Shown here piece after piece: positions 19,476 through 27,656 of a DNA stretch of 35,317 nucleotides. This stretch comes from Candidatus Sumerlaeota bacterium (GTDB taxonomy: Bacteria > Bacillota > SLNR01), in assembly GCA_007132905.1 (NCBI GenBank), contig SLNR01000005.1:1-35317 (forward strand). Direction: 5' to 3'. A program made the translations under genes and the position numbers. Each line of letters opens with the position of its first letter. Position 1 is the first letter of the stretch. The notes under the pieces are model-generated. The model saw nothing but the letters and a program-made list of their open reading frames with translations. It was not told the DNA's origin and did no database searches.

Positions 19476-20912
19476 ATGGTGGGGCAGGGAATGCTGATCA
19501 AGAATGGGACTGTTATTACGGCTCACAGAACTTATGAAGCAGATATAAAGATTGAGCGGGGAAAGATTGCCGGCATAGGGAAAGATCTTGATGCCCAAAA
19601 CTTAGAGAAAACGATAGATGCAGCGGGCTTGTGGATCATTCCCGGTCTCATCGATATGCATGTACATTTTCTTTCTCCGTTTATGGGTCAGATGGGAGCA
19701 GCTGATTTTTATTCGGGAACCAAAGCGGCTGCTTTTGGCGGAGTAACCACGATACTTGACTTTACGAATACTGATATCGGCCAGACCATGCTTGAATCAG
19801 TCAAGATAAAGGAAGAACAAGCAGAAGGCAAGGCATTGATCGACTATTCTTTTCATCCTCGTATAGTGGAAGCTCCTCAAAGGATCATTGATGAAATAAA
19901 AGAATTGGTTGACTATGGCGTACCCACTTTCAAAATGTTTATGACTTACCGTCGTCAAGGGATTCAAGCACACGACGGCATACTAATGAAAGTCATGGAG
20001 GAAGCAGCGAAGCATAACGCCCTTCCCGGGGTCCATGCCGAAAATAACGACATTGTTGAATCATTGACTGAAGAAGCGGTAGAAGCCGGGGAAACAGACT
20101 GGCATGCACATGCAAGAACGAGACCTCCCATTGCCGAAGAAGAAGCAATACAGCGCGCCGTCTATTTTGCACAGCGAATCGGATCTCCCCTTTTTATTTA
20201 TCATGTTTCCACCAAGGGCGGAGCGGAAGCCATTGCAAAAGCCCAAAAACAAGGACATCCCATATACGCAGAAACATGTCCGCATTATCTAAGTTTGACC
20301 GACGAGATACTCAAAAGAGAAGATGGATACAAATATATCTGCAGCCCGCCTATGAGGCCGAAGGAGCACATAGAGGCGATGTGGGAAGGGCTGCAGAAGG
20401 GATATTTGTCGGTCACAGGTTCTGATGATTGTAATTATTCTTCCGAAGCAAAGAGAGCACCCATGGATGTGGACAAAGATGGAGAGCTTATCCCCGAATT
20501 TCAAAAAGTTGTAAATGGGTTGACAGGAATGGAAAGTAGATTTCATGTGCTGATGGCAAAAGGCGTTCAGTCCGGAAAAATCAATATGAATGAATTTGTG
20601 CGCATAACAAGTTATAACGCGGCCAAGATATTTGGGCTATCTGCTAAAAAAGGAGACATTAGCATCGGGTACGATGCCGACCTTGTTTTAATTGATCCCC
20701 ATAAAGAGATGAAGTTGACATACGACAAACTTCACCTTGATACCCAATACAACCCTTGGGAAGGACTGAAAGTAAAGGGTATCCCGGTGATGACCATGGT
20801 GCGGGGAAACCCCATCATTGAACAGGGGCAAGTAGTCGTTGAGCCGGGATATGGTCGTTTTGTCAGAAGAAAACTTGATCCTTCATTACTGCGGCAATTC
20901 GGCAATTTCTAA
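19476..20912 (+). CDS. Dihydropyrimidinase / D-hydantoinase-like cyclic amidohydrolase
   Basis: GLIDMHVHF metal motif, FKMFMTYR (carbamylated Lys), GVHAENND, IYHVSTKGG, TGSDDCNY, NAAKIFGLSAKKGDISIGYDADLVL. Start at 19476 (RBS AAAGGGGGA). Confidence 0.9.
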   Translation: MVGQGMLIKNGTVITAHRTYEADIKIERGKIAGIGKDLDAQNLEKTIDAAGLWIIPGLIDMHVHFLSPFMGQMGAADFYSGTKAAAFGGVTTILDFTNTDIGQTMLESVKIKEEQAEGKALIDYSFHPRIVEAPQRIIDEIKELVDYGVPTFKMFMTYRRQGIQAHDGILMKVMEEAAKHNALPGVHAENNDIVESLTEEAVEAGETDWHAHARTRPPIAEEEAIQRAVYFAQRIGSPLFIYHVSTKGGAEAIAKAQKQGHPIYAETCPHYLSLTDEILKREDGYKYICSPPMRPKEHIEAMWEGLQKGYLSVTGSDDCNYSSEAKRAPMDVDKDGELIPEFQKVVNGLTGMESRFHVLMAKGVQSGKINMNEFVRITSYNAAKIFGLSAKKGDISIGYDADLVLIDPHKEMKLTYDKLHLDTQYNPWEGLKVKGIPVMTMVRGNPIIEQGQVVVEPGYGRFVRRKLDPSLLRQFGNF

Positions 20913-20924
20913 GGAGGTTTTGAA

Positions 20925-21671
20925 ATGAAAATCAAAGTAATAAATCCGAATACAACGTGGGGAATGACTCAGGCTATTGAACTTTCTGCTGAGAAGGCCG
21001 CCCGAAAAGGTACAGAAATTTCGGCAGTGAGCCCCGAAAAAGGGCCGGTTTCCATTGAGAGCTATTATGATGAGCAGTTGGCGATCGTGGGCATGCTGGA
21101 GGAAGTTTTAAAAGGGGAAAAAAAGAAGTTTGATGCGTATATTATTGCCTGCTTTGGTGACCCGGGTTTATATGCTGCGCGGGAAATAGTGAATGTACCG
21201 GTCATCGGGATTGCCGAAGCAGCTATGTTTACTGCCTGTATGCTGGCACCGAAATTCTCTGTGTTAACCGTGTTGGCCCGCTCCCAGCAGGTTACCGAGG
21301 AACTGATTCGTAAATATGGGCTTTGGGAGCGCTGTGCTTCATTGAGAACGACAGGATTAACAGTGCTTGATTTTGAAGAGGATCCGAAAGTGGGAGAGGC
21401 TGCTTTAAAAGAAGCGGCTCGGTACGCGGTTACAGAAGATGGCGCAGAAGCACTTCTTTTAGGATGTGCTGGAATGGCAGGATTAGAAAAAGCGATCGAA
21501 GAAGAGGTCTTTGTTCCTGTCGTCGATGGGGTGGCGGCCGGTGTGAAAATGGCGGAGTCATTGCATGATATGGGGCTTAAAACCAGCAAGAAGAAGACTT
21601 TTGCGAAGCCAGAAAAAAAGGAAATAGTGGGTTTTCCCGAACTTTTTCAAATAGACAGAAATGAGGATTGA
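20925..21671 (+). CDS. Asp/Glu/hydantoin racemase family protein (HyuA/allantoin racemase-like)
   Basis: KVINPNTTWGMTQAI, paired catalytic cysteines ACFGDPGL and LLLGCAGMAGL. Confidence 0.9.
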   Translation: MKIKVINPNTTWGMTQAIELSAEKAARKGTEISAVSPEKGPVSIESYYDEQLAIVGMLEEVLKGEKKKFDAYIIACFGDPGLYAAREIVNVPVIGIAEAAMFTACMLAPKFSVLTVLARSQQVTEELIRKYGLWERCASLRTTGLTVLDFEEDPKVGEAALKEAARYAVTEDGAEALLLGCAGMAGLEKAIEEEVFVPVVDGVAAGVKMAESLHDMGLKTSKKKTFAKPEKKEIVGFPELFQIDRNED

Positions 21672-21673
21672 GC

Positions 21674-22060
21674 ATGAAACTAGAATTGCTTTCAGGAAAC
21701 TATGCGATTTGCCAGGTGAAAAAAGAAGAACCTTACTCCGAATGGATCAGTAAAGATGCTTTTTCGTCGGTAACAGAGACAGATCAGGAGAAATCGATTG
21801 TCTGTCTTGATGATAGTATTCCGGATCATATAACTAAAGAGCAGGGCTGGAGATTGATGCGGGTGATGGGAGTTCTTGATTTCTCTTTGATCGGCATTCT
21901 CTCTTCCATACTTGAGCCGCTTGCTGAATATAAAATCAGTGTATTTGCGATCTCCACTTACAACACTGATTATATCATGGTGAAGGAAGAGACCTTAAAT
22001 AAGGCGGCTGAAGCCTTAAAGAAGAAGGGTCATCACATCATAGGGGAGGAATTGTTTTGA
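21674..22060 (+). CDS. ACT domain-containing protein (CASTOR-like double ACT)
   Basis: MRVMGVLDFSLIGILSSILEPLAEYKISVFAISTYNTDYIMVKEETLNKAAEALKKKGH is the characteristic C-terminal ACT pattern. Confidence 0.8.
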   Translation: MKLELLSGNYAICQVKKEEPYSEWISKDAFSSVTETDQEKSIVCLDDSIPDHITKEQGWRLMRVMGVLDFSLIGILSSILEPLAEYKISVFAISTYNTDYIMVKEETLNKAAEALKKKGHHIIGEELF

Positions 22061-22686
22061 TTCGAAAAAAAAGATTGACGGAATCAATTACCGAAATAGA
22101 AACTCCCTACAAAGAGCAGATTTTCCGGGCCTTCCTTGTTCGAACCCCTACGGGAAATATCCTGGTGGACAGCTGCCTTGAAGATGATGATAAGTCATTT
22201 GCTTCTTTGGCGAGTGGATTAGGATTGAAAATGATCGTGCTTACTAACCACCATCGTGATCATGTGGGTGCTTTGGAAGCGGTAGTGCAAGAATCGCCAC
22301 ATATTGAGGTAGCTGCTCACCGTGAAGACGCGGACAAGATGCCGGTAACAGTCTCTGTTCTATTAGACGACGGGGATTTGATCGAGGATACTCTAAGAGT
22401 CATTCATGTGCCCGGACACACTGCCGGCAGTATCTCTTTGTATCATGAAGACGAAAAGGTATTGCTGACGGGAGATGCCGTCTTTGGTGTAGGGGGGTAT
22501 GAAAAAACATTATCTTTTCCTCCCGGGATATATTCAGAAGACCCGCAGCGTGCCAGGGAAAGTGTGTGTAATTTGCTTAAATACCCTTTTGAAAAAGCAT
22601 TTCTAAGCCATGGAGATCATCTTGAAAAGGATGCTTATGACAGGATAAAAAATCTATTGAATAAAGAAGAAAGGCCCCGAAAGTGA
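22057..22686 (+). CDS. MBL-fold metallo-hydrolase with NxHxDH in place of HxHxDH
   Basis: TNHHRDHVGALEA, VPGHTAGSISLY, LLTGDAVFG, FLSHGDHLEKDA. Confidence 0.85.
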   Translation: MIRKKRLTESITEIETPYKEQIFRAFLVRTPTGNILVDSCLEDDDKSFASLASGLGLKMIVLTNHHRDHVGALEAVVQESPHIEVAAHREDADKMPVTVSVLLDDGDLIEDTLRVIHVPGHTAGSISLYHEDEKVLLTGDAVFGVGGYEKTLSFPPGIYSEDPQRARESVCNLLKYPFEKAFLSHGDHLEKDAYDRIKNLLNKEERPRK

Positions 22687-22705
22687 TCGAGGTCTTTCTT
22701 CTTTG
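22666..22705 (+). terminator. Imperfect terminator hairpin overlapping the MBL gene 3' end
   Basis: GAAGAAAGGCCCCG ... CGAGGTCTTTCTTC, followed by TTTG. Confidence 0.6.
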
Positions 22706-22744
22706 TTCAAGCAAATTCAGACCAGGCTGTGGTGCCTGATATAA

Positions 22745-23008
22745 TTAATGATCAAAAGTTACCATGGTTGTAGAAACTCCGTCGATGCGATCAAGTTCGG
22801 ATTTTAAGGTTTGTGCTGCCTCTGATCCGCCGCCTTCGGCGCACATGTGGAGAATAATAATGCCATCGTCGCCGGAAAAATCTTTATTGGCTTCATGAAA
22901 GCCTACTCTAGTTTTGATGTAAGATCCATAATCTGTAAGGAGTTTTTGTACATCGACGGCATATTCGCAGCGGTTATCAACTCTAAGTGCCAAAATCTTG
23001 CAGTCCAT
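22745..23008 (-). CDS. Small TM1266-like (iron-only hydrogenase system regulator-like, ACT/NikR-C fold) protein
   Basis: MDCKILALRVDNRCEYAVDVQKLLTDYGSYIKTRVGFHEANKDFSGDDGIIILHMCAEGGGSEAAQTLKSELDRIDGVSTTMVTFDH; length and pattern match TM1266-type proteins. RBS AAGGAGGG before ATG; the longer ORF-track version (to 23302) overlaps the divergent gene and is unlikely. Confidence 0.6.
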   Translation of the reverse strand: MDCKILALRVDNRCEYAVDVQKLLTDYGSYIKTRVGFHEANKDFSGDDGIIILHMCAEGGGSEAAQTLKSELDRIDGVSTTMVTFDH

Positions 23009-23120
23009 AAAAAGCCCTCCTTGTGAAATGATGTTCATATATAAGTTCGCTCTATAAAGGCTATATCCTTTTCCAGAAATGAAAGCCAGAAAAAGGAACT
23101 GAAGGTGAGGAGGAATACGA

Positions 23121-23978
23121 TTGGCATCTCTTAATGAAAAAGATTTGCGCAAAGAAATTGGCCGTTTTTTGTCAGACCGCGGGATTGATCTGTTCGGTTT
23201 TGCTCCAGTGTCAAGGTGGGAAAAATACGATGAGGTGCATCCGGATTTTCGCCCGCAAGAACTTTTTCCTACCAAGACGGTGATCGTGGCCGGCATGGGC
23301 ATGCCTCTTCCGATAGTGGAGACAACCCCCTCGGCGATTCATATGGAGCTTTACCGCACAGTAAATCGAGAGTTGGACAGCACCGGTTATTATCTTGCCC
23401 GGTTTCTAAATCAAAAAGGTATCCCTTCGATCTCCTTTCCCAGGGATGGATACGGAAGCATTCAAATCATCAAGGAAAAACCAGGGGCCGCTTTTGCCCA
23501 TGTAAATGCTGCCAAATATGCCGGACTGGGAACAATCGGAGTAAACAATGTACTGCTTACGCCCCAGTTTGGACCTAGGGTACGATGGGTGTCTGTTTTA
23601 ACTGAGATGGAATTTGAAGGAAGCCCCATGATCGAAAATGAATTGTGTATTCGCTGCCTTGCCTGTGCCCGCTGCTGCCCCGTAGATGCAATTATTCCTC
23701 GCGATGACCGTTTTAAACCGGACTTTAAGTCTCTTCCCTGTGCCAATAGAGCGGAAGAATTAACAAAAAGACGATGCTATCCCTGTGGAATATGCATCAA
23801 GGTTTGCCCGGTAGGGGAAGATAGAAAGCTCTTTGCCTCAGAGGAATCCATGTCTTTGTATTTGAATGAGCAAGGCGAAGGAAAAGATCCTTTGGATGTG
23901 AAACTATATAAAAGATGGAAGCATTTTCGTAAATGGGGAAGCTGGACAGAGGAGGAGATGAAAGATGGAAAAAAATGA
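23121..23978 (+). CDS. Epoxyqueuosine reductase-like (QueG family) 4Fe-4S protein
   Basis: AAKYAGLGTIGVNNVLLTPQFGPRVRWVSVLT and ferredoxin motifs CIRCLACARCCPVDAI / CYPCGICIKVCPVG. Confidence 0.82.
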   Translation: MASLNEKDLRKEIGRFLSDRGIDLFGFAPVSRWEKYDEVHPDFRPQELFPTKTVIVAGMGMPLPIVETTPSAIHMELYRTVNRELDSTGYYLARFLNQKGIPSISFPRDGYGSIQIIKEKPGAAFAHVNAAKYAGLGTIGVNNVLLTPQFGPRVRWVSVLTEMEFEGSPMIENELCIRCLACARCCPVDAIIPRDDRFKPDFKSLPCANRAEELTKRRCYPCGICIKVCPVGEDRKLFASEESMSLYLNEQGEGKDPLDVKLYKRWKHFRKWGSWTEEEMKDGKK

Positions 23979-24681
23979 AAAGCTGTTTAGCCACTTTAGA
24001 GAAGCAGCTTCGTCAGATCTTCAAAGGGATGATAAGATCCAAGAATGCAAAAACATTATGGAAGAACTACTAAAAAAGAGAGAGGTTCTCCATGACCTGT
24101 TGACTCAAAAAGCAACCCAAGAGGAGCCGGAGTCTTTTCTTCCGCCGGATATTAATGGTTTTAGCCTTTACAGGGACCCGGAAAAACAATTTTCCATGCA
24201 TCTTTTTATTTGGGCACCCTATGTGCCTTATCCTATCCATGATCATGGATCTTGGGGCGTGGTCGGGTGTTACCAAGGGAGAATTGAAGAAACGAAATGG
24301 TCATGGCAGGGAAAAATTGATGATAGGACAGTCGATTTAAAGCCATTAGAACCCCAGGTGCTTGAGCAAGGGGAAACAACCTATGTATATCCTCTTTCAG
24401 AAGGGCCCCACAGCATGCGGCCTTTGGATGAGAAGATGGCTATGAGCATCCACGTGTACGGGAAGCCTGAACGCAAGGGTATGCTCCGTTATTTTCACCG
24501 TTCATTTGATCGGACCGAAGGATACACTTTTCATTATGCTAAGCCCCTTTATGTTACCCGAAGACTTTTGGCTTTGGAAGCATTGTCAGAAGTGGATTCA
24601 TCTGCGGGCAAAGAAGTGAAGGAGCAAGTTTTGAAAACTTCTTCAAACAAAGTGCTGGTAAAAATGCTCGAAAGTTTTTAG
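23965..24681 (+). CDS. Cysteine dioxygenase type I-family thiol dioxygenase-like cupin
   Basis: PIHDHGSWGVVGCYQGRIEET (His-x-His), GPHSM third His, SIHVYG corresponding to the CDO Ser-His-Tyr triad. Confidence 0.82.
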   Translation: MEKNEKLFSHFREAASSDLQRDDKIQECKNIMEELLKKREVLHDLLTQKATQEEPESFLPPDINGFSLYRDPEKQFSMHLFIWAPYVPYPIHDHGSWGVVGCYQGRIEETKWSWQGKIDDRTVDLKPLEPQVLEQGETTYVYPLSEGPHSMRPLDEKMAMSIHVYGKPERKGMLRYFHRSFDRTEGYTFHYAKPLYVTRRLLALEALSEVDSSAGKEVKEQVLKTSSNKVLVKMLESF

Positions 24682-24731
24682 TAAATCAGGAATAGATGAA
24701 GGCATTACAAAGCACTCGGGAGGAATAAATT

Positions 24732-27602
24732 ATGCCAACACCGATCTATGATCCGTTGAAAGGGAAAATGCGTGTGTTCGGATTTGCTTCGGGGTCAGGA
24801 AATACTTTGTGGAAAGTGCTGGAGCTGCAAAAAGAATTAGAAAAGGGAATGGAAGGCTGTCCATTTGAAGTCGTCGGTGTTTTTTCGGACAACCCGGATT
24901 CAAAAGCAATCGAGACTGCAGAAAAATATGGATTTCCTCATGTAAGCTTAAATTTACGAAAATACCATAAAGAAAAGGACGCTCCATTAAAAGATAGAAA
25001 GGTAAGAGCTGAATTTGACTCTGAAGTATTGGAGCTTGTGAAATCTTTTAAACCGGATCTTATCCTTCTGGCAGGATATGTCTGGGCTACTACAGATGTG
25101 ATTGTGGATCGTTACCGGGTTATTAACATCCACCCTGCCGACCTTTCTGTGCAAAAGGAGGGGGAACGTCTTTATGCAGGGGCGCACGGGATTAGGGACG
25201 CACTAGATGCCGGAGAAGACTATCTGCATTCATCCTCCCACATAGCCACAAAGGAACTGGACGGAGGCCCTTTGCTGATGATTTCTCCGGGTGTTCCTGT
25301 AGACAGAGATCTTGATCTAAAAGGAAACGAAAGAGAACGCTACTATTTAAAACCCGTTAATAAACAATCAAGACAGTTAGCGGCGAGGACTGTTTGGGAG
25401 ATAGCTAGAGGAGCTTTTTCACAAGACAGTGAAGGGAAAGTTTACTATGAAGGAAACAAAGTGCCCAAGGGATTTTGTCTGCCCAGTTGGGATAAGTATA
25501 AGCCTCTTTATCAAAGACCAGTCGAGCCGTTGATTAAACCGAAGTCAGTTGCGGTGGTCGGTGCCTCAGCCAAAGGAGGGATTGGCCAGGCGATTATTCG
25601 AAACCTAAAAGACGGCGGATTTGAGGGAGGCATGTATGCGGTCAATCGAAAAGCAGAGGATGTGCTGGGGGTTTCGGGCTATGCCTCTATCCTTGATATT
25701 CCGGAAGATATTGATATGGCTGTGTTGGCAATTCCTTCATCTTCTGTTGTTGAAATCGCCCAAGAATGCGGCAAAAAGCAAACCAAGGTGGTAGTCTGTA
25801 TTTCGGCGGGATTTAAGGAAACAGGAGAAGAAGGGAAAGAACAAGAGAAAAAACTTTTGGACACTGTTCATTATTATAATATGAGACTTATAGGGCCAAA
25901 CTGCATGGGGATTGCCAATACAGATCGAGCTGTATCATTAAATGCCAATATACTTCAATCGGCTCCGCCAAAAGGCAACATAGGTTTTATCACTCAAAGC
26001 GGAGCATTAGGGGCTGCCATGGTTGATTTTGCAGAAGAACTTGGACTTGGATTTTCCATAATTGCCTCTCTTGGAAACCAGGCAGATTTAAATTGTAATG
26101 ACCTGTTAATGCTTATGGAAGAGGATGTTCAAACAGAAGTCGTATTGCTTTATATGGAATCGATTCCGGAGCCGGGAAGATTCAAAAAGTGGGTGAAGCG
26201 GTTAGCAAAGAGAAAACCGGTGATTATGATCAAAGCCGGACGAACAGAAGCCGGAGCTTTGGCAGCCAGTTCCCATACAGGCAGTCTTGCGGGCAAAGAC
26301 CAAGTAGTGGCTGCTTTGCTTAAGCAAAGCGGCGCTGTCCGCGTAAGATCTTTATCTGAAGCTTTTGCTGCCGCCTCGGCATTGGCAAAGATGCCCAAAG
26401 TGAAAGGTAAAAAAGTAGGTGTCATCACTAATGCGGGAGGACCGGGTATTTTGGTTTCTGATGCTCTCCATGACAATGGGTTTGAGCTGCCTTTGCTTGC
26501 AAAACAAGCCCAGGAGAAGCTAGCTGAAAAGCTGCTTCCGGAAGCTGCTGTGAGGAATCCGATCGACTTAGTGGCACCGGCTCCTCCGAAACACTATGCA
26601 CAAGCTGTCAAAGTGATGATGAAAGAAGGGGACTATGATGCGCTTTTGATTGTATGTGTTCCACCCGCCACGATTGATACAGGCGAAGTAGCAAGAACAG
26701 TAGTAGGGGAATTACAAGAAACAGACATGCCGGTTCTAACTTGTTTCTTTGGCCCCAATCTAGGTGCAGCGGGAAGAGAAGTGATGCTGAAAGCCGGGAT
26801 TCCAACCTTCTCGTATCCTGAAGAGTTGGCGAATATTCTTTGCATTATGAGAGAAGCTTCTTTCTCAGCAAAGAGTGCGACAAGAGAAATATCAAGCAAA
26901 CAAAAACCTGAAGAGCTTCCTCCACATCTTAAAGAGAGAATAATCCAAAGCCCGCCGGGGAAATATCTGCCTTCACCGTTGTGCAGAGAGATTCTTCAAG
27001 CCTATGGTTTTAACATGGTACAAAGCTATGAGGTGGCGAGTGCAAAACAGATTCAAACCAACGAATTTCCGGTGGTGGCTAAAATTCATCATCCTGAGCT
27101 TATCCACAAAACCGATGAAGGTGGTTTGGTGATGAATTTACAGGATGAGAGAGAGTTAGAAGAGGCCGTGGATTATTTATTGAGGAGGTTTCCCGGGGCA
27201 AAAGGAGTGGAGATTCAAAGGCAAATTCCTCCGGGGAAAGAAGTGATCTTAGGGGCTGTCAAAGACTCGTTGAATGGGCATGGTGTAATGGTTGGTATAG
27301 GAGGAACACAGGTTGAGCTGTATAAAGATATTGCTTTTGGACATGCGCCTTTGCATAAACAAGAGGCTGAAGAGATCATAAGGAGTTTAAAGGGGTATCC
27401 ACTTTTGAGCGGATACCGAGGTCAAGCAGGTGTGAATGTTGGATTGCTGTCAGATCTAATGGTTCGGTTAAGTTGGCTTTTAATGGAAGTTCCGCAAATA
27501 GCCGAAATGGATTTGAACCCATTGATTTATGATGCAAAACAAGATGATTTTGTGATAGTTGATTACCGTATACGTCTAGCAGGTTCAGAAGACGTTTTTT
27601 GA
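24732..27602 (+). CDS. PurN-like formyltransferase domain fused to NDP-forming acyl-CoA synthetase (alpha + beta/ATP-grasp)
   Basis: N-terminus: GFASGSGNTLWKVL, VGVFSDNPDSKAIETAEKYGFPH, DLILLAGYVW...YRVINIHPADL, KELDGGPLL. C-terminus: CoA-binding SVAVVGASAKGGIGQAIIRNL, IGPNCMGIAN, GNIGFITQSGALG, SSHTGSLAGKDQ, ATP-grasp IHHPELIHKTDEGGLVMNL. Confidence 0.88.
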   Translation: MPTPIYDPLKGKMRVFGFASGSGNTLWKVLELQKELEKGMEGCPFEVVGVFSDNPDSKAIETAEKYGFPHVSLNLRKYHKEKDAPLKDRKVRAEFDSEVLELVKSFKPDLILLAGYVWATTDVIVDRYRVINIHPADLSVQKEGERLYAGAHGIRDALDAGEDYLHSSSHIATKELDGGPLLMISPGVPVDRDLDLKGNERERYYLKPVNKQSRQLAARTVWEIARGAFSQDSEGKVYYEGNKVPKGFCLPSWDKYKPLYQRPVEPLIKPKSVAVVGASAKGGIGQAIIRNLKDGGFEGGMYAVNRKAEDVLGVSGYASILDIPEDIDMAVLAIPSSSVVEIAQECGKKQTKVVVCISAGFKETGEEGKEQEKKLLDTVHYYNMRLIGPNCMGIANTDRAVSLNANILQSAPPKGNIGFITQSGALGAAMVDFAEELGLGFSIIASLGNQADLNCNDLLMLMEEDVQTEVVLLYMESIPEPGRFKKWVKRLAKRKPVIMIKAGRTEAGALAASSHTGSLAGKDQVVAALLKQSGAVRVRSLSEAFAAASALAKMPKVKGKKVGVITNAGGPGILVSDALHDNGFELPLLAKQAQEKLAEKLLPEAAVRNPIDLVAPAPPKHYAQAVKVMMKEGDYDALLIVCVPPATIDTGEVARTVVGELQETDMPVLTCFFGPNLGAAGREVMLKAGIPTFSYPEELANILCIMREASFSAKSATREISSKQKPEELPPHLKERIIQSPPGKYLPSPLCREILQAYGFNMVQSYEVASAKQIQTNEFPVVAKIHHPELIHKTDEGGLVMNLQDERELEEAVDYLLRRFPGAKGVEIQRQIPPGKEVILGAVKDSLNGHGVMVGIGGTQVELYKDIAFGHAPLHKQEAEEIIRSLKGYPLLSGYRGQAGVNVGLLSDLMVRLSWLLMEVPQIAEMDLNPLIYDAKQDDFVIVDYRIRLAGSEDVF

Positions 27603-27656
27603 AGGGATTTATTACAAGAAGGAGAATAGCATCCATGATAACTTTTGAAAGGGGAG

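Noticed and set aside
21065-21589. 174-aa antisense ORF inside the racemase gene
   Set aside because: Antisense to a well-supported CDS with active-site motifs.
23009-23302. N-terminal extension of the minus-strand ORF 22745..23302
   Set aside because: Would overlap the divergent QueG-like gene; the internal ATG at 23006-23008 has its own RBS and matches the expected protein length.
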